NCBI GenBank assembly: GCA_001939145.1
Contig: LSRX01000368.1
Location: 473,066-537,065 of the forward strand
From: Symbiodinium microadriaticum
Lineage: Eukaryota > Sar > Dinophyceae > Suessiales > Symbiodiniaceae
DNA length: 64,000 nt
Reading direction: 5' to 3'
The first letter of the stretch is position 1. Each line of letters opens with the position of its first letter. The notes beneath the pieces are model-generated. The model was not told the origin of the DNA and did not search any database. It saw only the letters and a list, made by a program, of their open reading frames with translations. Made by a program: the position numbers and the translations under genes. This document shows positions 1 to 8,929 of the stretch, in pieces.

Positions 1-62
1 TATATATATATGTGTGTATATATATATATATTAATATATATATATATATATGGGTGTGTGTG
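1..62. repeat. TA/TG microsatellite
   Basis: Alternating TA and TG dinucleotides at the window edge. No coding signal. Confidence 0.9.
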
Positions 63-223
63 AGGGTCTGCTGTGAACGCTTATCCCTGCAGTCCAAGTT
101 GCACATCCAACCAATGTATACCAACGTATAGCAACCGGCACAAACGTAAACCATAAACTTTATAAGCCGATGAGCAAACCTGCAGACCTGGCTGACAATG
201 TGAAATCCTGCACCTTGACCCTA

Positions 224-302
224 TATCCGATACCTTTTCATAACCACAGTGTAGGGTTTAGGGTTTGGGGTTTAGGTATCCGATACCTCATATAACCATA
301 GT
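224..302 (+). repeat. Telomere-like insert flanked by a ~26-bp direct duplication
   Basis: A 26-bp TTTAGGG-like tract (251-276) separates two near-identical copies of a segment beginning TATCCGATACC (224-250 and 277-302). The layout looks like insertion or repair that duplicated the flank. Confidence 0.7.
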
Positions 303-1418
303 ACAGGAACCGATTGAGTCGGGAACTGGGCATCCAAGGAGAGCTTGGTGAAGCTGCAGGGGCTATAGGGCATACGGAGGTTTGGATTTTGTAGGGTCTA
401 GGAACCCCTACCTAAACTCCTCCTCGAAACAGTATAGAGAAAGATGAACCCTTCACCATCAGCAACATCACCGAAACCCTCTACATCGCCAAACCCGAAT
501 GCCGAAACGTCATGCAGAAGCCCCAAAGCTCTTAGAGGAACCCCTTAGAAGAACCCTTCGGCAATGCGCGGAGGAGTCGAAGACCTTCCTCAAAAGCGTC
601 CTGGTGCTTATATTGCTATGTGTATGCGTAAACCCCAAATCCTGAAGCCCTCACCTCAAGATCGAAATCCGAGAAGCAAAGGAAGCCTTTGCATACTTAA
701 ACTCCTTAGATTGTCTAACCAAAACCTTAAGCAACACTCTCTCTTGAGGCCGAAATCTTTCCGAACTTTCGGTGCGCGTATCAAGACTAAAAGAAGGTCT
801 GAAACCCACCCCCTAGGAGCAGCTTAACCCTAAACCCTAAACCCAGGTTTGGGGAATAGGCTTTGGGGATGTCGGCATTGTCACGGTCAAGTTTTGTGTT
901 GCTGCATTTGAAGGGCTGCTCTCCCGCTTTCGGGTTCCTGGGTGCAGGTTTTCAAGCAAGGCTAGAGCTTTTTGAGCTTCGGCTTTCTGACGTTGGGTTT
1001 TCGAAACAGGCTTGAGCCTAAACCCTAAACCCGAAACCCTAAACCCTAAAGGGCTGTAAGTTAAAGTCAAGCATAGGGCTCAGAGCATCGAGGCTATGAA
1101 AGTGGAGTCTGCGTTGTCATGCCTCTGCCAAGCGCAGCTGGCGGTCTACGGCGGTCCTTGCGCGGGGACCAGCTGCTACAGCCATGTAATAATATAATGT
1201 AATGACTGCTTGACTGCTTGATTGATTGTTGGTTTGTTTGCACGTACGTTTGTGTGTGTATGTACGTGTGTATGCACGGATGTACGCGTGTGTGTGTGTG
1301 TGTGTGTGGAGGCGCTTTTGTTTGTATGTACACAAACGAACAAAGTCATGCCCAATGAAATTGGAAAAGGCTTGCATAATGAAGCAGAGTGTGCCAATGT
1401 TATGTTCTATGATGTAAT
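303..1418. other. Unassigned span with scattered telomere-like motifs
   Basis: Mostly degenerate CCCTAAA and TTTAGGG motifs. A minus-strand open frame between about 843 and 1020 has lysine, glutamate and alanine-rich, protein-like composition, but I see no start codon or convincing splice pair. A TG microsatellite occupies 1246-1310. Confidence 0.4.
1246..1310. repeat. TG-rich microsatellite
   Basis: Imperfect (TG)n with TGTA variants ending in a pure GT run. Confidence 0.85.
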
Positions 1419-1495
1419 GTAGGGGCCTTAATCATTTGAATAGGGTCTTGGGTAGTATACTTTTAATTCATAAGGAGCCCTGAGGAATAACGTGG
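1419..1495 (+). mobile_element. Family D element, copy 1
   Basis: Starts GTAGGGGCCTTAAT and ends near CATAAGGAGCCCTGAGGAA. The same two ends recur at 44.33 kb, and single ends occur elsewhere. The GTAG start could serve as a 5' splice site. Confidence 0.5.
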
Positions 1496-1586
1496 TCTTA
1501 CTGTCGGACTTTGGGCTCGAGCTTCAGGCTTCTCATGGCCTCAGAAGCTCCTTCTACCAGCAGGGTACAAAGCAAGCAATACTTAT

Positions 1587-1690
1587 CCCTAACCCTCCAG
1601 GTACCTACTAAACCCTAAACCCTAAACCCTAAACCCCTAAACCCTAAACCCTAGAGGGTACTAGAGCCCCTAGGGCCTGGAGGGCTAGGG
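1587..1690. mobile_element. Family C hairpin element, copy 1, with an internal telomere-like tract
   Basis: The left arm CCCTAACCCTCCAGGTACC and the right arm GGCCTGGAGGGCTAGGG form an inverted repeat. Six CCCTAAA-type units fill the centre, where copies at 5.3 kb and 13.4 kb have only a short spacer. Confidence 0.6.
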
Positions 1691-1708
1691 TATCGTATGG
1701 GGTTTAGG

Positions 1709-1734
1709 GTGTGTGTGTGTGTGTGTGTGTGTGT
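1709..1734. repeat. (GT)n microsatellite
   Basis: Thirteen GT units directly joined to a TTTAGGG-like motif. Confidence 0.9.
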
Positions 1735-1905
1735 AGGCCAGCCGCTCAAGGGTCGATCATCTAGATGCCTAAACTCCAAGCCTTGCAAAACTAATCCTAA
1801 AACCCCCCCAAACCTTCGGCCCTGTAAGCCGTATACCTTGAACCCTAAACCCGAAACCCTAAACGCCAAAGCCTAAACCCTAACTAAGCCCCTAAAGCCC
1901 AAAAG

Positions 1906-1965
1906 GCCAAGTGGCGCGGAGCTCTCCACTCGCTGTCCCAGGTCGGCAAGCAGGGCATCCTCAAG
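1906..1965 (+). CDS. Candidate mini-exon in an inverted telomere-repeat frame
   Basis: A GC-rich 60-bp piece follows an AG and reads AKWRGALHSLSQVGKQGILK, with mostly G or C third positions, before an in-frame stop. CCCTAAA-like repeats lie upstream and TTTAGGG-like repeats downstream. No protein family is recognised. An open frame of 20 codons is weak evidence alone; the abrupt change in composition is the better argument. Confidence 0.25.
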
Positions 1966-1978
1966 CATTGAGGAAGCT

Positions 1979-3150
1979 TAGGTTTAGGGTCTAGGGTTTA
2001 TTGTTTAGAGTTTTAGGGTGTAGGGTTTAGGGATGAGGGGTCCTAAACCCTAAAAGACCCTAAACCGCTGTAGGACAGGGCTTTTGGTACAGGATTTCTA
2101 TGCATGTTTAGCGAGATTCAGAAAGGTTTTTAGGGTCTAGGTCCAGGCTGTTTGCGTTTAGAGCTTCGGGCTTAAAAGGTTTAGGACTTGGGGCTTGCGG
2201 GAATTTGGGGATCCATTTATGGTTTATAGGGTTTATATAGGGTTTAAACTGAGGTGCGGGGTGATGTATTCTAGGCTCCCCAGTGTCCGCGCAAATGGCC
2301 AGGATACCCTTGTTCCGATTGCACAGCCGTGACAAAGATGTCACCGCTTCAAAGCCAATTTTAGGGTTGGGGTTTATGGCGGCTTAAACCCTTAACCCCT
2401 TATGGCATAGACATTGGGGGTCTAGAGTTCAGGGTTTAAGGTTCGAGCACACGAAACCGGCAGTTAACAGGCTGGGCAGCATGAGTAGACCTCGAAGGAG
2501 GGTTTAGGGTTTAGGGTCTAGGATTCAGGGTTTAGGGTCTTGAGAGATTTGCCTGAACGAGAACCCTTGACTACCTCAGACTCAAGCCACACATCGACAA
2601 CAGCGGTTGACACAAGATGAGGAAGTCTGAACCGTAATCGCATACACCTGAAATCAACTTCTGCTCTCATCCTAGCACGCGACCATCACACCTCTATACA
2701 AACTTTCTAGAATCCCTTCATGCAAATCTTCGAGACCACGAACCCCGAAAGCACCCGAAGTCCGGCAAGTAACTCGCAGAGAAAGCACGTGTCCAAGACT
2801 TAAAAAACAACGAAATACCCCATTAAAAGCAACAAAACCTAAAGCTCTATAGTCCTACCCTTAACACCCCCGGCAGGTCCTGGCTGCGTGACGATGCCTC
2901 AAGACCAAGCGGGGCTTTATGAGGGTTGTTAGAAGGGATGTGTTGAGTATCGGAGCTTCTTTGTGAGGGTTTCAGTAGGGTTCTCATAACCCTGAGGGTC
3001 CATGTATACCTTATAATAGTGCATACATTAGCCTCAAAGTAACTATACGGAGAGTACTTTCAGGCCAAAGCATATACGATTTGGGCACATGGACCCTGGA
3101 GGTGAGGATTCCTCGTAGGGATGTTTGGGTCCAAGAAAGCCTTCGCAGGT
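1979..3150. other. Repeat-rich intergenic or intronic span
   Basis: Degenerate TTTAGGG motifs are dense to about 2560. A minus-strand open piece near 2265-2350 has protein-like composition, and 2560-2900 is plain sequence with no feature I can support. Confidence 0.4.
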
Positions 3151-3154
3151 GTAT

Positions 3155-3258
3155 GGGTAGTTCTCTAAGGTAGGGGTCCCTTGTTGGGCCCCCAATATAG
3201 TACGGCACCCTTATAAAAAAAAGGAGTCTAAAGGGGACCCTAATTTAGAGAACTACCC
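3155..3258. mobile_element. Family B inverted-repeat element, copy 1
   Basis: The terminal inverted repeats are GGGTAGTTCTCTAA on the left and TTAGAGAACTACCC on the right. The interior shares TATAGTACGGCACCCTTAT with the 48.9-kb copy. Confidence 0.8.
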
Positions 3259-3837
3259 TTATCATGACGGTAAGGCTCAGCGAAATCATTCAGGACTGCG
3301 GACTTCGGGCTTAGAGTTTGGATTTGGGCGTCGGTCGTTCTATCAAGGTTTGGGGTTTTTGGGTTCTTAGGGGCTTCTTTCAGGGCTTCGGGGGTTTTGG
3401 TTTTAGGCTTAGGGGTTTCTATACTATACTGGCTTAGAATTCTCATGGCGTCACGCTTAGGGCTCAGGGGTTTTGATGAAGGCTTCGTGTTTTGGGTTCG
3501 GGGTCCATAAAGGATTCCTACTATCAGGGTCTAGGGGCTCGCAAGGGGTGAGGCTTTATAGGGGGGGTCGCAGGTTTAGAGGGTTTTAGATTTTAGGTTC
3601 AGGGCTTAGCGCTTACAGGTTTAACTTAGTAGGGAATCGGGTTTAGGCCAGGGAAGTTTTTTGGGCTTCTCGCCCCCAAACCCCAGGCCCCGCGCCCAAA
3701 CCCTTAAACCGTAACCCCTGCAGCTAGACCCCACGCCCCCTAAACCCTAAACCCTAAATCCAAAAACCCTAAATCCTAAATCCTACACCCTATACACCCT
3801 AAATCCGAAACCCCAAAACCTAAACCCTGACACCCAG

Positions 3838-3910
3838 CTGCCTGGAGGGAAGTCACCGCCTTGCACAGCTCACCCGGACGCCGAAGCAGCTCCGAATGTG
3901 CCATGGCTCA
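3838..3910 (+). CDS. Candidate mini-exon
   Basis: A GC-rich piece follows CACCCAG and lies between a CCCTAAA tract (3735-3835) and TTTAGGG motifs (3929-3975). All three plus frames are open, so neither frame nor product can be decided. Confidence 0.2.
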
Positions 3911-3911
3911 G

Positions 3912-5331
3912 GGTTCAGACTTTGTTTATGGTTTAGGGTTTAAGGGTGTAGGGTTTATAGGATTTAGGGTTTAGGGGTGATCTTTCTATGGGTTACTAAC
4001 GCATACTAAGTTGCTATGAAGGGTGCTGTAAGCGTTCCACGATGGCCATAGAAAGGGCTAAGACAGTTCAGCGGTTGGGTTGCGGCTTCTCCGCTTCAGT
4101 GTTTGCAGGTTTCAGGGTTTTGGGGTTCAGTGCCTGAGCGTCTTGCCCTATAAGCCCTAATCCAGGGGCCTTAAGCAATAACATCTCGATTGGGCTCTAC
4201 ATGCCAGGGCTGCTTCGGATCAGAATTTAGGGCTTCGTGCATACGGTGCTGCGCTTGTTAAAGTCTTGGCAATTAGACTAGGGCCTGGGTTTAAAAGTTA
4301 CCACCAGAATTCAAGCAAGGAATCTTCGGCTTATCTTTGGAACCCTGACAGAAGCCTGAACCAAACCCTGATCTAATGCTCGATACGATAAAGCCTCAGA
4401 CCTATAATCGCTGGACCCTAGGCCCTAAACCCTAAACCTAGATTACAGCTTGTCCTGCAGTAGCGATGCTGGATAAGCTTCGTTTCGTTCCTCGCTCTGG
4501 TCTACTGATCTACAGTTATTATAACGGTTCCTCGTTTGACATAACCGTTACTAGCATCAGGTCACTAGTGTACGGGGTACTAGCATAAGGGCTGCTATAA
4601 GAGCTGCTGGTAGGGTTTGTATAGCTACACTGTAGAACCCAAAATCCTAAACCCCAAATAAAGCCCTAAACCCAAAACCCCCAAATTAAACCCTGTAAAC
4701 CCTAAACCCCTGAACTCTAAACCCCGAAACCAAACTACAAGCCCCTGGCTGCGGATGATTCGGGCGATTTCCCCTTCTAGGCTTTTGCTCATTGACCCTC
4801 CGTCGGCAAGAGGGATTTAGGCCACAGCTGAAACCATAATTTAGGGTTTAGGGTTTAGGGTTATAAACCCCAAATCCCCTAACTTCTTCAAGGATCCAAA
4901 GGTATCAGGGGACTGTGGGAGATCCGGCGAGTGCACGGAAAAAGCTAACTTCTTTCAACCCGAAAACCGCGGACCCTTGGGGTCTAAATCCTAAAGCAAA
5001 GACCTCGAGCCATGGCCTTCCGAGCTAGATTTTAGGGCTTAGGGCTTTCGGTGTAGGATTAAGATCTTACGGAGTTGGATCCTGGTACCTTTGTTCGAAA
5101 GGCTGGACTTCCCCTGGGTTTCCACATCGACCTAAAGTAGAGACCATCTTTGGACATAACGCGGGCGTGTGGCCCTGGGTTTTTTTCGGCCTACGCCTTG
5201 ACGTGCCTTTACTTCGAGAAAAAACACATAAACAGAATCAAAGCCTTACCCCCTGCAAAACCCTTTTCCTCACACCAGCGTCCCAAAACTCGAAACATCG
5301 CTCAAAACCCAGATCCTTAACCATTCAAAAC
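3912..5331. other. Repeat-rich span with one small GC-rich piece
   Basis: Telomere-like motifs in both orientations. The piece at 4742-4830 is open in one plus frame (PWLRMIRAISPSRLL...) and sits between a CCCTAAA tract and TTTAGGG motifs. I rank it too low for a separate exon call. Confidence 0.35.
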
Positions 5332-5400
5332 CCCTAACCCTCCAGGTACCTACCATAGACCCTATAAGCCCTATATAGTCGGTACCTGGAGGATCAGGGA
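5332..5400. mobile_element. Family C hairpin element, copy 2
   Basis: Arms CCTAACCCTCCAGGTACC and GGTACCTGGAGGATCAGGG around a short spacer. Confidence 0.75.
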
Positions 5401-5410
5401 ACATCAACAG

Positions 5411-5505
5411 CGTCGAACTCCCACCTGGATGCCACTGGTGGGGACTCCGAGGTAATGGACACGGCGTCCGCGCTCCTTCTGGAGAGAATTTGGTCGAAAT
5501 CAGGG
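5411..5505 (+). CDS. Candidate exon beside family C copy 2
   Basis: The sequence follows CATCAACAG and stays open on the plus strand, with high G/C third positions (SNSHLDATGGDSEVMDTASA, then a leucine-rich helix). A GTAATG at 5452 could end the exon early. A second frame is also open, so the phase is uncertain. The product is unknown. Confidence 0.3.
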
Positions 5506-5603
5506 CTCAGGCTTCAGGCACCTCCACCTGAGCCATGGCCAATCACAAAACAGAAAATGGGGCTTAGGGTTCTAGGGCTCAAAGGTTTCTATTGCAACAA
5601 TAA

Positions 5604-5716
5604 GCGGTCGCCTCGAATCGGTTACAGACGGCCCTGCCGAGGCCACAGATGCCACGGAGGCAGCCGAAGGCGACCGTCGACTCCTGCCGCCGTATGATGC
5701 ATGGGCTGAGGCCTAA
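5604..5716 (+). CDS. Candidate exon, acidic alanine/threonine-rich
   Basis: The plus frame reads SVTDGPAEATDATEAAEGDR followed by LLPPYDAWAEA and a stop. TTACAG at about 5624-5629 is a possible acceptor. The DG-x(2)-EAT pattern resembles the piece at 6828-6880, so the two may be related exons. A TA microsatellite follows at once. Confidence 0.35.
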
Positions 5717-5800
5717 TATATATATATATATATATATATATAGATATATATATATATATATTATATATATATATATAGATATAGACACACACATACAGAT
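5714..5800. repeat. TA microsatellite
   Basis: Long (TA)n with two interruptions, then CA-rich sequence. Both strands give false tyrosine/isoleucine ORFs. Confidence 0.95.
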
Positions 5801-6593
5801 GTATACACACCACATAAGTACATGGAACCGTGAAGACAAGCTGATTCTTACTTAGACTTGATTTGAATTCGGACGGCTTCGAAACAAAAGCCTCGGCCTT
5901 CTCTCTCGCTCAAAAAGTGCAAGGGACTTGTCAACCCTCTCCTGTCATCGTCCAATTCTCTACCAACAGGTGTAAGGCAAGATAGGCCCCTGATTGATAA
6001 GCCCGCCGTCTCTAGTAAGTCTGTGATGAGAACGGTAGCGGTGATCCCAAGTGGAGAGGCTTCCACAAGTGGCGCTACATTGAAGCATTGAACATCCTAC
6101 AACTCGAGATTCCTGAAGCCCCACCCCTAAATGCGCGTCATATGGCTCGAGTACAAACACAGGCTCAACTTGCCAAATCCGTCGAAATACTGACTTTAGC
6201 AGCAAGGGGTTTACGTGTAGTTTAGGGGTTCCGGCCCAGCTTTTGGGGTTGTAACTTTACGGCATGTTGAAGGTTAGACCGTGCAGCAGAGTGCACACCA
6301 AACCAAGCACCTCAACAATGCAAACACCGACAACAATTGTCCAACGTGGTGTGGGGATATGAGGCCGTAAGGCTTTGACATGGATTATGATTTTAGAATT
6401 CGCGGGGTGTTGACATAGTCGGCATCGGCTAGCAGATGCGAATGGGGCCACTGCCTTCATGATCGTGCAACAAAGTCTATGGGCAACGGTCTGCTACCGA
6501 CATTTTCAACAAGTCCATCAAAAGACATATCATCTAATGCTCAGTACCGTTGAAAGTGCGAAGTATACCCTAAACCCTGAACCCTATTACCAG

Positions 6594-6655
6594 TTACGGC
6601 AAGCACCGTCATGGTCTAGGCGGCCGATGGTACTGCAGGGCTGTGTCCGCCAGTC
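6594..6655 (+). CDS. Candidate exon with canonical splice sites
   Basis: A 62-bp GC-rich piece is bounded by ATTACCAG on the left and GTAAGT on the right. Two of three plus frames are open (one begins LRQAPSWSRRPMVLQGCVRQ). CCCTAAA motifs precede it. The canonical donor makes this one of the better mini-exon calls. Confidence 0.35.
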
Positions 6656-6827
6656 GTAAGTCGGCAAACCCTCAAGGCCACCAGCACAAAACGCAGTGAT
6701 CCTTAAATCCGAGGCTCTTGAATCCTGAAATAACCTCTAAAACTCGAGATCCTGAAACCACAAGCATTACACTTCAACACTCCCCCTATAAACCCTATAA
6801 AACTCCGGCCCTAACTCCTGATGGATG

Positions 6828-6880
6828 GTGCCGAGGAGGCCACCGAGGCGATCCTTCCACAACTCTCCCCGACTCCCCGA
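6828..6880 (+). CDS. Candidate mini-exon
   Basis: The plus frame reads LMDGAEEATEAILPQLSPTP, protein-like and similar in pattern to 5604-5716. It ends just before family C copy 3. No clear splice pair is visible. Confidence 0.25.
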
Positions 6881-6888
6881 ACCCAAAA

Positions 6889-7019
6889 CCCTAACCCTCC
6901 AGGTACCTACCATAGAGGCCCCTAGTACCCCCTATAGGGCCCTATCTAGTAGGTTTAGGGTTTAGGGAGGCCCTAGGGCCCAAAATAGTAGGTACCTGGA
7001 GGGTTAGGGAAAGTAAGGT
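6889..7019. mobile_element. Family C hairpin element, copy 3, with an internal telomere-like tract
   Basis: Complete arms CCCTAACCCTCCAGGTACC and GGTACCTGGAGGGTTAGGG. The apex holds TTTAGGGTTTAGGG (6954-6967) absent from copies 2 and 4. Confidence 0.8.
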
Positions 7020-7099
7020 TTAGGGTTTAGGAACGGAGGCCCGAATAACCAGACGCCCCTGCTGTGCCGGCCACAAAACCGGACTGTGGACGTATGGCG

Positions 7100-7900
7100 A
7101 ACTGAAGTCGGAAGTTCCAGCCCGAAAGTCAGAAAGCCAAAACCCGAACCAATACCCAAGAAGCCTGAACCCTCACGCTTCCCTAAACCGAAAAAAAACT
7201 TTGGACCCTAAACGGGGTTCCATGGGTTTGCTCTGGATGTCCCAGAGAACCCGTCGAAGCCTCGGTGTCCCACAATTCAAGGTTCAGAGCCTACCCAGAT
7301 TTTGGGGGCTTAGGGTTTCGGTTTAGGGGCTTCGGGTTTCTAGGGCCTTTTCTACTGTCGTCTTAGCCGCAGAAAATGCTGTTACAGCACAGAAACGAGA
7401 TAAGCAACAACAGCACCAGCAATGGACCATTTCAGTAGAGGTCTCACGGATCTGGGGCTTGCGGCTTACAGTGTTGCATGCTTCGGGTTTCGTTGAGGTT
7501 TAAGGCCTGCAACAATCCTCTCTTCTTCAACAACCAGGCCCAAAAAGTTCAAACTTTTGAGGATAGACCTAATATATAAGGCCGAAAAGTTTAAAGTTCT
7601 CCCATTGGCTATCTAAGAATCAGGGCATAATCTTCAGAGTTTCAGGTTCGGGGTCGAGTTCAGGGTTTGAACCTTACCAGGACGATACACGAACCCACCC
7701 CTCGCTCCGCGGATTTTTCGGTTGGGGCAAGACGGAGTCCTCCCTGGACCGGCCCGGTAGGTTGCGATGCACACTGTCCTTTAAGCGCCCTCCCTTCACG
7801 CAACCATGAGCAGATGATCGCCGGAGAGCCCTGTTCCAAAATAGCTTGCACCGCTTCAACCCTAAACCCTAAACAAGCCCAAAACCCTAAACCCTAAACC
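7100..7900. other. Span without a supported gene
   Basis: Scattered telomere-like motifs. The stretch at about 7660-7850 is GC-rich and open in more than one frame on both strands, so no frame can be preferred. Confidence 0.35.
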
Positions 7901-7915
7901 GTCTGCCACCTGAAG

Positions 7916-8016
7916 CTTCGATCCGTAGGCTTTCTGTCAAGCACGTTGTGAGCGTCGAGGGAGTAGATCCCAGGGTTATCAGAGACGTCCAAGCCAGGTT
8001 GGCAAGATGCTCAAGG
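7916..8016 (+). CDS. Candidate mini-exon between inverted telomere arrays
   Basis: The piece follows CTGAAG and ends at GTATAG. The frame reads RRLSVKHVVSVEGVDPRVIR, then DVQARLARCSR. CCCTAAA repeats stop just upstream and a long TTTAGGG array starts just downstream. Composition is clearly protein-like, but no family is recognised. Confidence 0.35.
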
Positions 8017-8017
8017 G

Positions 8018-8153
8018 TATAGGGTTTAGGGGTTTAGGGGTTTTGGGTTTTGGGTTTAGGGTTTAGGGGTTTAGGGGTTTAGGGGTTTAGGGTTTAGGGG
8101 TTTAGGGTTTAGGGTTTTGGTGTTTAGGGGTTTAGGGGTTTAGGGGTTTAGGG
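8018..8153 (+). repeat. TTTAGGG/TTTAGGGG array running into a gap
   Basis: Mixed 7- and 8-bp G-strand units run up to the first N. The gap is probably a collapsed continuation. Confidence 0.9.
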
Positions 8154-8347
8154 NNNNNNNNNNNNNNNNNNNNNNNNNNNNNNNNNNNNNNNNNNNNNNN
8201 NNNNNNNNNNNNNNNNNNNNNNNNNNNNNNNNNNNNNNNNNNNNNNNNNNNNNNNNNNNNNNNNNNNNNNNNNNNNNNNNNNNNNNNNNNNNNNNNNNNN
8301 NNNNNNNNNNNNNNNNNNNNNNNNNNNNNNNNNNNNNNNNNNNNNNN
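8154..8347. other. Assembly gap (194 N)
   Basis: Run of N. It hides the left end of family A copy 1. Confidence 1.
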
Positions 8348-8386
8348 TTAAACCATAAAAAGGAACTACTTAGGGGCCTCTGGGTA
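8348..8386 (-). mobile_element. Family A element, copy 1 (right end only)
   Basis: AAACCATAAAAAGGAACTAC and the terminal repeat TTAGGGGCCTCTGGGTA remain after the gap. The interior is in the reverse orientation relative to most copies. Confidence 0.8.
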
Positions 8387-8612
8387 GGAGGGTCAATTGA
8401 CATACTGCCTCAGTCCCATGCGTAGTGTGATCCTACCTATCACAACAAGCTATTTGCAAAGTCGCAGTGAAGCCGCCGAAACAGGTTGACAAAAAGCCCC
8501 CCCAAAACCCTTAATCCCCATAACCCCTAAACCCTATAACCCCTATAACCCCTCCAACCCCTAAACCCTGAAACCTAAACCTCCGAACCCTTAAATCAAA
8601 CCCCGCCCAAGC

Positions 8613-8700
8613 CATGGGAACGTCTTCCACGTCGCCTGTCGCTCGGTGGCGGGCTCCAGGAGTGAGCGCTGATCTCGCTTTGAAGCTGGGACCTAGGAAT
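8613..8700 (+). CDS. Candidate mini-exon
   Basis: A GC-rich core is open from an ATG in context GCCATGG (MGTSSTSPVARWRAPGVSAD, then LALKLGPR). CCCTAAA-like repeats occur on both sides. Another plus frame is also open over part of it. Confidence 0.25.
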
Positions 8701-8929
8701 TTGGGTGACCCCGAACTCCCTGAACCCTATACCCTAAACCCCTAAACCCTAAACCCCCCGAAACGAAACCCCCTTTCAACTGTTCAACCGCAACATAAGA
8801 GCAACTTCTAAAACCCACTCCTAACTGGGATTTTGGGTGCGTGCGGGTTAAGGGTTTGGGGTTGAAGGCTACTGTCTTGTCTGTTTCTTCTGGCAAGGTG
8901 TGGGGGATCCTCGGGTGCCTCTTGGCTTA

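Noticed and set aside
1651..1869. Frames with repeated FRVSGLGFRV-like text here and elsewhere
   Set aside because: They are translations of degenerate TTTAGGG repeats, not a protein family.
5579..5855. Tyr/Ile-rich frames on both strands
   Set aside because: Products of the TA microsatellite at 5714-5800.
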